From: Monoplex corrugatus
Lineage: Eukaryota; Mollusca; Gastropoda; Littorinimorpha; Ranellidae
Direction of reading: 5' to 3'
Length of the DNA stretch: 64,000 nucleotides
Assembly (NCBI GenBank): GCA_030674185.1
Contig: CM060312.1
Coordinates: forward strand, 67,838,237-67,902,236
The notes beneath the pieces are model-generated. The model did no database searches. It saw only the letters and a list, made by a program, of their open reading frames with translations, and was not told where the DNA came from. A program made the translations under genes and the position numbers. Positions 1-11,261 of the stretch are shown here, piece after piece. Positions within the stretch are counted from its first letter, which is position 1. Each line of letters begins with the position of its first letter.

Positions 1-2660
1 CTGCTTGACGTAGAATATAGGTCCTTGTCCATCGTAGGGCCTGCTTGATGTAGAGATATAGTGTCCTTGTCCATCGTAGGGCCTGCTTGACGTAGAGATA
101 TAGGTCCTTGTCCATCGTAGCGCCTGCTTGATGTAGAGATATAGTGTCCTTGTCCCCTCATACGGCCTGCTTGATGTAGAGATATAGTGTCCTTGTCCAT
201 CATAGGGCCTGCTTGACGTAGAGATACAGTGTCCTTGTCGATCATAGGGCCTGCTTGATGTAGAGATATAGTGTCCTTGTCCATTATAGGGCCTGCTTGA
301 CGTAGAGATATAGGTCCTTGTCCCCCATAGGGCCTGCTTGATGTAGAGATATAGTATCCTTGTCCATCATAGGGCCTGATTGATGTAGAGATATAGTGTC
401 CTTGTCCATCATAGGGCCTGATTGATGTAGAGATATAGTGTCCTTGTCCATCGTAGGGCCTGTTTGACGTAGAGATATAGGTCCTTGTCCATCATAGGGC
501 CTGCTTGATGTAGAGATATAGTATCCTTGTCCATCATAGGGCCTGATTGATGTAGAGATATAGGTCCTTGTCCCTCACAGGGCCCGAGTGACGTAGAGAT
601 AGTGTCCTTGTCGATCATAGGGCCTGCTTGACGTAGAGATATAGTGTCCTTGTCCATTATAGGGTCTGCTTGACGTAGAGATATAGTGTCCTTGTCCATC
701 ATAGGGCCTGCTTGACGTAGAGATATAGTGTCCTTGTCCATCATAGGGCCTGCTTGACGTAGAGATATAGTGTCCTTGTCCATCATAGGGCCTGCTTGAT
801 GTAGAGATATAGTGTCCTTGTCCATCATAGGGCCTGCTTGACGTAGAGATATAGTGTCCTTGTCCCCCATAGGGCCTGATTGATGTAGAGATATAGGTCC
901 TTGTCCATCATAGCGCCTGCTCGACGTAGAGATATAGTGTCCTTGTCCCTCATAGGGCCTGCTTGATGTAGAGATTATAGTGTCCTTGTCCATCATAGGG
1001 CCTGCTTGATGTAGAGATATAGTGTCCTTTTCCATCATAAGGCCTGTTTGACGTAGAGATATAGTGTCCTCGTCCATCATAAGCCTGCTTGATGTAGAGA
1101 TATAGTGTCCTTGTCCATCATAGGGCCTGCTTGACGTAGAGATATAGTGTCCTTGTCCCCCATAGGGCCTGCTTGATGTAGAGATATAGTGTCCTTGTCC
1201 ATCATAGGGCCTGCTTGATGTAGAGATATAGTGTCCTTGTTCATCATAGGGCCTGCTTGATGTAGAGATATAGTGTCCTTGTTCGTCATAGGGCCTACTT
1301 GATGTAGAGATATAGTGTCCTTGTTCGTCATAGGGCCTGCTTGATGTAGAGATATCGTGTCCTTGTTCGTCATAGGGCCTGCTTGATGTAGAGATATAGT
1401 GTCCTTGTCCATCATAGGGCCTGCTTGATGTAGAGATATAGTGTCCTTGTCCATCATAGGGCCTGCTTGATGTAGAGATATAGTGTCCTTGTTCGTCATA
1501 GGGCCTACTTGATGTAGAGATACAGTGTCCTTGTCCATCATAGGGCCTGCTTGATGTAGAGATATAGTGTCCTTGTTCGTCATAGGGCCTGCTTGATTGT
1601 AGAGATATCGTGTCCTTGTTCGTCATAGGGCCTGCTTGATGTAGAGATATAGTGTCCTTGTCCATCATAGGGCCTGCTTGATGTAGAGATATAGTGTCCT
1701 TGTCCATCATAGGGCCTGCTTGATGTAGAGATATAGTGTCCTTGTTCGTCATAGGGCCTACTTGATGTAGAAATATAGTGTCCTTGTCCATCATAGGGCC
1801 TGCTTGATGTAGAGATATAGTGTCCTTGTTCGTCATAGGGCCTGCTTGATGTAGAGATATAGTGTCCTTGTTCGTCATAGCGCCTGCTTGATGTAGAGAT
1901 ATACTGTCCTTGTCCATTATAGGGCCTGCTTGATGTAGAGATATAGTGTCCTTGTCCATCATAGGGCCTGCTTGATGTAGAGATATAGTGTCCTTGTCCA
2001 TCATAGGGCCTGCTTGATGTAGAGATATAGTGTCCTTGTCCATCATAGGGCCTGCTTGATGTAGAGATATACTGTCCTTGTCCATCATAGGGCCTGCTTG
2101 ATGTAGAGATATAGTGTCCTTGTTCGTCATAGGGCCTGCTTGATGTAGAGATATAGGTCCTTGTTCGTCATAGCGCCTGCTTGATGTAGAGATATAGTGT
2201 CCTTGTTCGTCATAGCGCCTGCTTGATGTAGAGATATAGTGTCCTTGTTCGTCATAGGGTCTGCTTGATGTAGAGATATAGTGTCCTTGTCACCTCATAG
2301 GGTCTGCTTGACGTAGGGATATAGTGTCCTTGTCCCTCATAGGGTCTGCTTGACGTATGGATATAGTGTCCTTGTCCCTCATAGGGTCTGCTTGACGTAT
2401 GGATATAGTGTCCTTGTCCCTCATAAGATCTGCTTGATGTAGATATAGTGTCCTTGTCCCCATAAGATCTGCTTGATGCAAAGATATAGTGTCCTTGTCC
2501 CTCATAGGGTCTCCTTGACGTGGAGATATAGGTCCTTGTCCCTCACAGGGCCTGCTTGACGATGAGATATAGTGTCCATGTCCCTCAAAAGGCCTGCTTG
2601 AGGTAGAGATATACTGTCTTTACCCTTCATAGGGCCTGCTTGACGTAGAGACATAGCTTG
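1..2660. repeat. 42-bp minisatellite array, about 60 copies
   Basis: The whole stretch is a head-to-tail array of a unit containing TGATGTAGAGATATAGTGTC followed by CTTGTCCATCATAGGGCCTGCT. Successive copies of ATGTAGAG at 1681 and 1723 give a 42-bp period. Shorter variants with ATAGGTCC are one base shorter. Copies are more divergent after about 2280 and the array decays by 2660. Because 42 is a multiple of three, the minus strand stays open for long stretches and would translate to a repeated 14-residue unit. I see no other sign that this is a protein. The array reaches the left edge, so its full length is unknown. Confidence 0.97.
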
Positions 2661-2940
2661 GCATTGTAGACTCCAACGGGTTTGTGTTCACTGGGACCTT
2701 AACTTAACAAACTTGTAGCCGGCTTTGTGTTCAGGAGCTGGACGTATCAGAGTGGGATCCACGCCACTAAAGCGGTACAGACGATAGGACTGGACAAAAA
2801 GAAAAATATGGCAACACTCAGATCAACATCGGTGAAAATCTATCCAGAAAAAGAGAGAAAATTTGCCTCAGACACAATCCAATGTCTAAGGAATCTTTCC
2901 TCTGTGTTTGTGGATGAGACGATAAACTAAGCTCCAATAT
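2661..2940. other. No recognised feature
   Basis: Unique-looking AT-rich sequence between the minisatellite and a SINE-like block. No convincing exon, RNA or transposon signature seen. Confidence 0.5.
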
Positions 2941-3180
2941 GCAGCACGCACTCAACACACGAATAAGATCCAAGGGAAACAAAAGTGTTGTCCTCGGCAA
3001 CATCCTATGACAAAAATCAATTTTGTAGGTAAACAGGAAGACACAAATACAGAAAAATATGGATGACGCTGCACTGATGTAATGCGATTTGTTGTCCCTG
3101 GGAAGAGCAGTCTGAATGTCATATGATAAATCTAATGTGGTAACCACCACCACCACCACCACCACCAAAATAAATAAATT
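2941..3180 (+). mobile_element. SINE-like body fragment
   Basis: The block holds GGGAAACAAAAGTGTTGTCC, then AAAAATATGGATGACGCTGC and CCCTGGGAAGAGCAGTCTGA, and ends in a (CCA)n run at 3140-3168. The order and wording resemble the body of a SINE common in gastropod genomes, with its canonical 'accc acggcaacaaaagggttgt ... ccctggggagagcag' pattern as I remember it. No tRNA-like head is present here, so it would be 5'-truncated. The family assignment is from memory. Confidence 0.4.
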
Positions 3181-3810
3181 TTAAAACATGCAAGTCTCAA
3201 ATAAAATGAAGAGATAATGCAGATGAATTCCACAAACATAGGATTGATAAGAGTATTTTTGATTAATTGTGTTCAGTTTCTCGATGTCGCTTTTCTAAAA
3301 AGTTTGAATTTTCTCACTGCTTTGTGTTTGATACCCAAAAGAGACTTCTATTTATCAAATTAAGTAATCAGGACAGACTTTTAAGGATACATCTGGTGCA
3401 GACAAACAGGCGATCTGGAACAATGAAGCAAAGGACACCTCCACCATGGAAGACCACTAAGGCAATACAAGGATACTCTCAAGTTTAATCTCCTCATATG
3501 CGGCATAAGCATCATCAGCTGGCAAGACATTGTCCGAAAGAGGTTAAGCTCGATACAACAGTACACACAGGCACAGTCAGATTTGAACAGCGTAGAACAG
3601 ATGCTATTGAACAGAAGAAGGGCTGGCAGAAACACAATTCATGGCCACAAAACTCGTCTCCATTCGGTGCCTATGGAAGACCTCCAGGTTGTCTTCCCAA
3701 GAGGAGGACCCACATTAGGCACTGCGCACCTATACACCACCATCTCTTTCCAGACGTATGTGGACAATTTCGTGAATGTTTAGGCCACTGCTGTTGGTTA
3801 TGTTCTCGAT
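3181..3810. other. No recognised feature
   Basis: AT-rich sequence without a supportable gene. The short open frames have no recognisable motif and overlap in several frames. A run of 14 G residues lies near 3822-3835. Confidence 0.4.
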
Positions 3811-3814
3811 GTAT

Positions 3815-4790
3815 TAGATTGGGGGGGGGGGGGGTGGTGGTGTCTGCATTTCTTCCTTTTTGCCACTATTTTTCTTTGAAAGATGGTTGCCATGAGGTCT
3901 GTTTACTTGCTGCTTGACACATCTCTTGTTGATGTCTGCTAGTAGTTTTCTGGTGGTATCAAGTTCTTCCAGGACACTTTCATTAGTTCTTCTATCTCTC
4001 CATGTGACACATAGTAGTCTCCGATAAAACCACATGTCTGCTACCTCAAATTTTCTGCAATCAGTCTTTTCTCAGAGTCCAGGCTTCGCAGTCATAAATC
4101 ATGACTGGCCAGATCAAACATTTTCAAAATCTAACTTTCAGGCCATTTGGTATTCCTGTGTCTTTCCAGATGTTGAGTTGGACCATGTTTTGATTTGACA
4201 TTCCAATTCTTATTCTGATGTCTCTCCGGAGCAGGTTCCATAATCAGTGTTTACAGAACCAAGGTAATTGAAATCCTTAACATTTTCTAAAGGAATACTG
4301 TTAAATAAGATGTCTTAATTTTTTTCAGTGTCTTTGCCTTTGATATGTGGCAGTTTTGTTTTCTTGGCGTTCAAGTTTAGGCCACCCTTTTTGCCTGCTG
4401 CATCTACCCTGTATAGAATTCTTTTTATGCTGGTAATGTCTGCTAGCAGCACAGTATCATCGGTATATCGCAGGTTTGTAAGTTTTTTCTTCCCATCTTT
4501 ATGCCAATGCCTTCTATATCAGCATCTTCATGGCTTATTATGAGTAGATGTTGAAGAGATATGGTGAGAGGATACAACCTTGTCTAATTCCCCTGTGGAT
4601 GTTGAAGAATTCACATTTCGGATTGTTTCATCTAACTGTAGTCTTTTGGTCTTTATATAATGAGGCAATTAATGCAATGAGGTGTTTGGGGAAGCATATT
4701 TTAATCATTGTGTTGAACAGGTGGAAATGAATGACGCTGTCAAATGCTTTGCCATAGTCTAAAGACCATTATACCTAATTATGCATTGGA
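3815..4790 (-). mobile_element. RTE-like LINE relic, RT and C-terminal part
   Basis: Read on the minus strand, several frames together give reverse transcriptase motifs in the right order. LDYGKAFDS (motif A) lies near 4740-4765, IRQGCILSPYLFN (motif B) near 4565-4600, and LRYTDDTVLLA (motif C, with T in place of A in YADD) near 4440-4475. The C-terminal tail MWFYRRLLCVTW lies at 4000-4035. Frameshifts and stops separate these pieces, so it is dead. Its tail resembles MWFLRRMLRVPW in the nested RTE-like element at 41.6-44.6 kb, which is why I place both in the same broad group. The endonuclease part is missing. Confidence 0.8.
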
Positions 4791-5041
4791 TGGACAGAAT
4801 AGGCCATAATCACCATCCATCAGTACAAAACGACTAATAGCAAGCCCATGGCTAAAATTGTTGAAAGATTTCGTTGGTTATGGCATCGGTCTATGGCTCA
4901 CTGGTTCCATTGTACAGCGAAATATGGCCTTTCTTGTGAACAGTACAAACTTATGTTGAATGCTGTACTCTGTGCAGTAAAAGTGTGCTGTGTGCTTTAC
5001 GATGGTACAGATTAAATACTACTAAACTATTTTTGATTAAA

Positions 5042-5053
5042 GGTCAGTTTCCT
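5042..5053 (+). repeat. Target-site duplication, left copy (GGTCAGTTTCCT)
   Basis: The 12-mer GGTCAGTTTCCT here recurs exactly at 14351-14362, directly after an A-rich tail. The three A residues before each copy also match. It marks the 5' boundary of the LINE at 5054-14350. Confidence 0.85.
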
Positions 5054-5405
5054 GGACTTGAGCTTCGTTCAGCCGAGCGAGCGGACGTGTTTCTGCGGGC
5101 TCTCCACACTGTGAAGAAAAGAAACATGTGTTCAGTGGCCAGTGACATAAACTGCACAGATAGTATGTTTTGCTGCCGGTGTTGGTTTGTGTGTTTACGT
5201 GTTTAAGTCAACAGAGACTTAATCAAACTGAACAAATTGTCCAAATAATAACGCACGATTGTATAGACACTGAGTGCTCAGGAATTTTAGAAACGATCGT
5301 GAATATATATTGAATTCAGCGGCAGCGTGTTTATCGGTGTGTTCAGCAGTGTGGTAAGCAGTGTATGTGCCGTAGTGTTTTGAGAAAATAGCAGCCTGCT
5401 AAAGG

Positions 5406-6383
5406 ATGGCGCCACCAAAACCTACGAAGTCACGTCGAGCCGACATCACTGTAAGTAATAGTTCAGACAGTTCATGTAACTCTGTTGATACAACACAAAC
5501 ACGAAAACAAAACAGCAAGCAAACAAATCTGCTCTCCACACCAACAAGCAGCAAGCAGAGCAAATTGACAGAATTTGTGGAAGAAGGAGGAACGGAAGAA
5601 AATCAGGAAAGACAGGCAATAGAAAGTAGGGATGAAGGTGGACATGATGGGGACAGCACGTCAAGTTCTCTGATAGAAACAATTTTCCGAATGGAGAAAC
5701 AGCTTACAGAGACATTAAATAAATTAGATCGTAAGATCGACACAACTGAACAAAATCTGTCAGCTCAAATCACAAAACAATTCGAAGACTTCCGGTCAGA
5801 AATCTTTACCCTTCAAAAACAAAACGATGTATTGAAGAAAAAGTTAGAAGATGCTGAGGAAAACATTGAAGATTTACAAGATGACATAAAACCATTAAGA
5901 AACACAATCGAAAGGGAAAGAGAAGAACGCAATAATCTCGAACAGTATGGGAGAAGAGATTGTCTCCGTTTTCACGGAATAGGGTCCGATGATGCTCGGG
6001 AGACAGCCGCCGATTGCGAAGAGAAAATACTGGCTGTAATACAGGATGATCTTGGTCTGGGGCACATAGATTCCTCCCAGATTAGCATCGCCCACCGTGT
6101 CGGAAACAGAGGCAATAAGCCCAGATCGATCATTGTCAAATTTATCAACAGAAAGTTCAAGGATCAGGTACTTCAGAAAAGACGTCTGTTGAAAGGTATT
6201 AAACGAGGAATCACAGAAGATTTGACCCACCTGAATATGATAAGACTGTCTGCCGTCAAACAGCACCAAAATGTACTTAACACGTGGACACGAGACGGGA
6301 AGATTTTTGCTCTTCTCAGAGATGGAAAAAAACCTGGAAGTGCTTGGTGGAAATTTGAAAATTCTGGATCGGGCAGGAGCTGA
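5406..6383 (+). CDS. LINE ORF1 protein, L1 type (coiled coil plus RRM)
   Basis: Open frame of 325 codons. In L1-type elements this protein coats the element's RNA and acts as a nucleic acid chaperone in the ribonucleoprotein. Residues 1-85 are polar and probably disordered (rich in S, T, Q, K). Residues about 88-180 form a heptad-rich coiled coil, including TEQNLSAQITKQFEDF and DVLKKKLEDAEENIEDL. From about 181 (YGRRDCLRFHGI) an RRM-like domain runs through ISIAHRVG and RSIIVKF. The C-terminal domain includes RRLLKGIKRGI and ends WWKFENSGSGRS. The frame is undamaged although ORF2 downstream is broken. It starts at the first ATG after a roughly 350-base leader. The distance to ORF2 is unusually long. 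Confidence 0.85.
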   Translation: MAPPKPTKSRRADITVSNSSDSSCNSVDTTQTRKQNSKQTNLLSTPTSSKQSKLTEFVEEGGTEENQERQAIESRDEGGHDGDSTSSSLIETIFRMEKQLTETLNKLDRKIDTTEQNLSAQITKQFEDFRSEIFTLQKQNDVLKKKLEDAEENIEDLQDDIKPLRNTIEREREERNNLEQYGRRDCLRFHGIGSDDARETAADCEEKILAVIQDDLGLGHIDSSQISIAHRVGNRGNKPRSIIVKFINRKFKDQVLQKRRLLKGIKRGITEDLTHLNMIRLSAVKQHQNVLNTWTRDGKIFALLRDGKKPGSAWWKFENSGSGRS

Positions 6384-8539
6384 TTCCACAGCAATCGCTG
6401 GCGGCCGGGAGACCTCCAATCCCCTCCGTCCTTCAGACAGACAGTCAAACACCAACCACTCCAGAGTCGCCAATGGACGTGGAAACATTCCCAGACAAAG
6501 GAAAGAACAGAGGGGGAAGGATATAACTACATGTAATACACGGTCATCACAGTCCTGTCTCTCCCCAGCAACGGAAGGAGAACCAGCTTGTACAGGAGAC
6601 CTGTTGCTGTCGGAGAGCCAGGAATGATCCAGTGTGTCTACCCATGTACGATTCACCCACCATCATACTTGACGTCCGAACAGTGGAATGTTGAAGAAAG
6701 AAACATAATCGACATGTCAACATCAATAAATACGTTCCGGCCAGCAATTCCGTGCCAGGCTCCAGTTCTTGATATCCAACCCCCACCCCCATTTCCTTAT
6801 TCCTTACACCACTACCCGTATAATCACCCCCGCACTCCCAACCCGTTTACACATGTCATCCCCCCAACTCAGCCTTAACCTACCACACGTCCATCCCAAC
6901 CCCCACCCTCACCACGAACGCCCTCAAACGTCCCTTCCTTTTTTACTTCTTTACACGGCCCATGGTCTGAATAACAAATCAGTGTCTGAAGTGCGCGTGC
7001 ATGTGTTTTTAGTGGGTGTGCGTGCACTCGATTGTGCATGTAAAGATGCACAAGCGCGTGTTTGCCTGAACACTGAACGCGGAGACGGGGAGTAGGCAAA
7101 CATTACTTTCACTATATTGACAATTATTGACACTAGTCCCGATCTTAAGGTCTGCATTTAGTCTGAAAATCAAGAGAAACTGTAAACCTGATTTCAGCGT
7201 TACTGATACTCGAGTGTCTTGGTTGACAGTACTCAAGGGCTCTTCCTAAAGATGCGATGAAAGACATCTCTATTACTGCAACAACCATTGGTTGTTGTTA
7301 CTGATACACAGTACTGTCTTATGGAATACTAAGATATAGTTAACATGGTGTTTTTGTGCAGGTACGCACCAATACCTAAATATATGTATCGTGTTATGCA
7401 CTGGTGTATAAGAACGATATCTTGCCTGAATCCCCTTTTCTCTGCCCCCCCCCCCCCCCCCCCAGTGCTTTATTTCGGGACGATTGGTGGTGAAAGGACT
7501 AAATGGGGAAAAAATCAAATAAAATATACATAATCTACAAAATTGCATATTGTGCAGTTTGTGGGACACAAAGACTGATTAACTTATCAAAAAGTTTGGT
7601 GGACTCCCGCAAAAGGGGAAAGAGTGATGGCATTACAATAATTTACGCCATGTAGAATGGACGAAATTGTACAGTGTGTTGGTTTTGTTTTTGTTATTTT
7701 CCTGGTTTTTGTTGTATTTATTGATACAGGGAAACATATATTCATTTTGTCATACACATATTCCTGTAATAAATGGCAAATAATCCACGAAGAATCTATT
7801 TTCAATATTGGTGGTAAACATAGGCCTACTGATGAGATTAATGTTTTTGTCCTAATCACATCTAAGCTCACAAAAATATTATGATGAAATAATCAGAATT
7901 GTAGGTGGCTACAATTTTGGCAATACGTATGTTTAAATCATGTAATACGTAAATAACTAACTGCTGTCTGTCTGAATGTTCCTTTATCATAATGAAGAAC
8001 TACATAATAGGTAAGGACGAAAAACCCTCTGAGGATGGATGGGTGGAGTTTTGTAGGAAAAAAAGGGGAGGATTTAGCAAAAAGGATTGTGATTTCTGTT
8101 TTTTAACTAGTTTTTTTTTCTTTCGATGAAATTTGTACGCTCATCGTTTAAATAACCACGATGATTCATTATAATAGTGTACATATTTATAATGACGTAT
8201 TCTGTCATGTTAGATGATACGTGTTGTGCAGTTGTCATAGAAGGAAGTTCACGAGAAAGACATGAATGAGCGTGCGAATGAATGTTTCAACTGTGGGTCA
8301 GTTGATATGCCGGAAGAGTTATGGAAAATGGAAGCACGACATTTGAATCCGATGCATCTTTTTGTTGTGGTTTTTTTTTTATTATTAGCGTTCATAAAAA
8401 GGTATGATTTGTGTATCACTTTTTGTGAGTTGATGATAACTTTAGTGTATATAATCCACTTGTTCTTTATGTATCATGGAGTTACAGACAAACAATTACT
8501 CCTGGAGAAGATAGCTATCACATATGATCAAATAAGAAA
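6384..8539 (+). other. Spacer between ORF1 and ORF2 of the LINE
   Basis: About 2.1 kb inside the LINE boundaries without a recognisable domain. It includes a C/A-rich stretch (6780-6930), a run of C residues at 7445-7463, and AT-rich sequence with several short open frames. It may contain another unrecognised insertion, since an inter-ORF gap this long is unexpected. Confidence 0.5.
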
Positions 8540-8831
8540 ATGACCAACAAAATGTCATTTGCTTCTATGAATTGCAGAGGATTGGGTAATCTACAAAAGA
8601 GAAGAGATGTTTTTCACTATTTGAAACAAAAACAACATTCAGTCTACTTGATACAAGACACACACTTTGACCCCAAACTTGAGAAGTATTATATGGCGGA
8701 ATGGGGGTATACTGCGTATTTTTCTTCTCATAATACACACTCAAGAGGGGTAGCAATACTTTTTAACAACAACTTTGAGTTCAAAGTTAAAATGTGTATA
8801 AAGACCCTGAAGGAAATTTTCTGATGGTACA
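8540..8831 (+). pseudogene. LINE ORF2, N-terminal half of the AP endonuclease domain
   Basis: Begins ATG with SFASMNCRGLGN, the first endonuclease motif carrying the metal-binding Asn. It continues through YLIQDTH (the Q-E motif, here Q-D) and SRGVAILFNNNFEFKV. The wording is the usual start of ORF2 in Tx1-like LINEs. The frame slips near 8810 and the domain is cut at 8832 by the Tc1 element. The second half resumes at 10453. Confidence 0.85.
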
Positions 8832-10452
8832 CATACTCCTAATCATAATTTAAGGGCCACTTCTTCCTTCCTCTCTAATTTTAAGTTGAAATAATTGACA
8901 ATGTTTAGAATTGATTCTATGTTTTATTTCATCATTTCCACACCTGTTTTGGAAAAAGAAATTAGCACAATGACCCATTAGTGAACAGCACATGCATTTA
9001 AAGGAACATCCCCCCCTTTTCAAAAAACAGAAAGTGTCAGATTTGGCCAATCTGTTTTCAATATCGCGTGTGTCCGCCCCGAGCCTGGATGCATGCTTCA
9101 CAGCGCCGATGCATCGATCCCACAAGGGTACGGAGTGTGTCCTGAGGGATGGCCGCCCACTCGATCTGCAGGATGTCGACCAGCCTGGCCAGGGTGCCCG
9201 GTGGGGGGTGGTTGTCCCTGATGCGCCTCCCGAGCACATCCCAGAGGTGTTCAATTGGGTTCAGGTCAGGTGAGCACGCTGGCCAGGCCATACGGACGAC
9301 TTCATGCTGCTCCAGGAAGTCGGTCACAAGGCGTGCTCGATGCGCAGGTGCATTGTCGTCCTGGAAGATGGCGCCTTGACCAAGGTCCACAAGCGCAGGC
9401 AGTGCCACGGCCGCCAGAACCTCGTCCCGGTACCGGACCCCGTTCAGGATGCCGTCAATGGGGAGCAGGGGGGTCCGGGTACCACGGCTCATGCCACCCC
9501 ACACCATCACCGACCCGCCGCCGTACCGGTTATGCTCTTGGACAGTGGCGTCAGCGAACCTCTCCCCTTGACGTCGCCACACCCGAGCCCGGCCATCGTT
9601 AAAGGTCAGGGTGAACCTGGACTCATCCGAAAACAAGACCCGGGCCCACTGTTGCCTTGTCCAGGTCACGTGCTCCCTGGCCCAGGTCATGCGGCGCACT
9701 CTGTTGACCGGTGACAGCACGGGTCGGACGGCCGGTCTCCGTGACCTCAAGTTTGCCTCATGTAGCCGTCTTCTCACCGTGCTGCAGCTGATGTTAGCAC
9801 CTGTTGCGTCCCTCAGCTGACCCCTCAAGGTCACCGCAGTGGATGCCCTTTCCCTCAGGACGGAGAGGGCAAGGTAGCGGTCTTGCTGTCTTGTCCTTAC
9901 TCTGGGTCGACCCGTGTGACGCCTTTCCTGGACTGCTCCAGTCTCATTGAAGCGCTCCAGCAGTCTCTGGATTGTGGAATGCGACAATTCAAGTCGTCTA
10001 GCAACTTCCCGCTGCGCTAGGCCTTCATCAAGCAGAGCGAGGGCTCTCCCCCGCTGCTCATCCGTCATCCGTCGTCTTGCAAGCATGGTTAAAACGAACC
10101 AAGAACGGGTCCTTTTTATCCTCGTCTGCGGGCAACTTTGGCTGGAGTAGTGTTCAAAAAGGGCTTGCCTTGCACGTGCAAAGCGAATTTTGTCGCTACC
10201 TTGCCTGCGTCGTCAGAAAGACCCTGCTGAAGATTCGACAATTTCGTGTGGAAATTGTCTTCCTTGGGCCGCCCATTGCAAATCGGCAAATCCCCAAACA
10301 CGTGCCAAAAGGAAACTGCAATGTTGTCTGAGCTCTTATCCATTCAGTTACGGCAACGAATTGGAGAAAAGAGTAAGAGAAAATAGGTTATTTCTCCTTT
10401 CAAAAATTGACTCAAAAACGTTCCTGGCCCTTCAATAATGACGTGTAGTATA
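8832..10452 (-). mobile_element. Tc1-type DNA transposon inserted in LINE ORF2
   Basis: A 1.6-kb element interrupts the endonuclease: the LINE reading frame breaks off before it and resumes after it with ILLVNVYGPNKDSP. Imperfect terminal inverted repeats are visible. The left end 8832-8859 and the reverse complement of 10425-10452 match at about 21 of 28 positions, sharing the core AAGGGCCA. The exact ends are uncertain by a few bases because both flanks are rich in TA. It encodes one complete transposase (9058-10086, minus strand). The coding part is far richer in G+C than the LINE around it. Confidence 0.85.
9058..10086 (-). CDS. Tc1-type transposase, DD34E, apparently intact
   Basis: Open frame of 342 codons with no stop or frameshift. 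Tc1/mariner transposases cut and paste the element at TA dinucleotides. An N-terminal helix-turn-helix region (about residues 7-60, with REVARRLELSHSTIQRLL) is followed by a GRPRVRTR AT-hook-like linker and a second helix-turn-helix. The catalytic core shows all three acidic residues: Asp in LFSDESRF, Asp in FQDDNAPAH, and Glu in NPIEHLWD. There are 34 residues between the second Asp and the Glu, the DD34E spacing of the Tc1 group. Length fits the family. Start codon is the ATG of MLARRRMTDEQ. Its high G+C content and intactness, compared with the decayed host LINE, suggest a younger insertion, possibly brought in from elsewhere. Confidence 0.95.
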   Translation of the reverse strand: MLARRRMTDEQRGRALALLDEGLAQREVARRLELSHSTIQRLLERFNETGAVQERRHTGRPRVRTRQQDRYLALSVLRERASTAVTLRGQLRDATGANISCSTVRRRLHEANLRSRRPAVRPVLSPVNRVRRMTWAREHVTWTRQQWARVLFSDESRFTLTFNDGRARVWRRQGERFADATVQEHNRYGGGSVMVWGGMSRGTRTPLLPIDGILNGVRYRDEVLAAVALPALVDLGQGAIFQDDNAPAHRARLVTDFLEQHEVVRMAWPACSPDLNPIEHLWDVLGRRIRDNHPPPGTLARLVDILQIEWAAIPQDTLRTLVGSMHRRCEACIQARGGHTRY

Positions 10453-11132
10453 TATACAATGAGCAAGGATATTTTATTAGTTAATGTCTATGGACCAAAC
10501 AAAGATAGCCCAGATTTTTACACACATATCAATGGAAAAATAAAGGAAATGAAAATATGTAATGTAATATTTGCTGAAGACTTAACCCATTCCAACAGGG
10601 TCGTTTAGATTTCTACCTTGTATCAGAAAGCTTATGCAATGTTATCAAAGATGCTGATATCTTATCAGGGTATAGAACCGACCATTCACTGATAAGCTTG
10701 GAGATAGAAATAGGCGATGGTGGCAAAAAAAGTACCTTCTGGAAATTCAATAGTTTGCTTTTGAAAGATTCCCAGTATGTCAAAGAAATAAATGAGCTTA
10801 TTGAAAAAATCATTGCACAATATGCAGTGCTTCCATATGCAAGAGATAATTTACCGAATATCCCAACTGAAGATATACATTTTACAATTACTGACCAGTT
10901 GTTTTTGGATGTATTACTCATGGAAATTCGCAGTAAAACAATTGCATACTCTACCATGAAAAAGAAACAAAACCGAGAACTTGAAAACATCCTAGAAAAT
11001 GAAATAAAATATCTGGAAGCAAAGTTACATAAACATGAAGAGGATCTCATTAGTCTACACACTAAAAATGAGCAGTTGGTTGAATTGAGAAGTAAAAAAA
11101 ATGGAAGGTGTATTACTACGCTCCAGAGCTAG
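10453..11132 (+). pseudogene. LINE ORF2, second half of endonuclease and linker
   Basis: After the Tc1 element the LINE frame resumes with KDILLVNVYGPNKDSPDFY. The metal-binding Asp-His pair appears as YRTDHSLISLEIEIG near 10670-10720. The linker before the RT (FWKFNSLLLKDSQYV and onward) is well preserved at 10698-11132. At least two frame changes lie between 10580 and 10700. The matching region of the minus-strand copy reads LLLVYGPNKDDPMFYNTLK, supporting the alignment. Confidence 0.8.
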
Positions 11133-11261
11133 ATGGGTTGGTGAAGGGGAAAAGATTACAAAATATTTCTGTGGAATGGAGAAAAAAAACTATGTTAGTA
11201 AAACAAATGACAAAAATAGTGGGGGGGAAATGGACTTACTATTAGGAAAACTTTTGATATT

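Noticed and set aside
409..2130. 573-codon minus-strand open frame of 14-residue repeats
   Set aside because: It is the 42-bp minisatellite read in frame. No start context, domain or splice signal, and other frames in the array are also open.
6769..7095. Start of a separate CR1/L2-type ORF2 (LLLYTAHGLNNKS)
   Set aside because: Only a dozen residues look right and nothing follows. The flanking target duplication places the region inside the Tx1-like LINE. Kept only as a remark on the long spacer.
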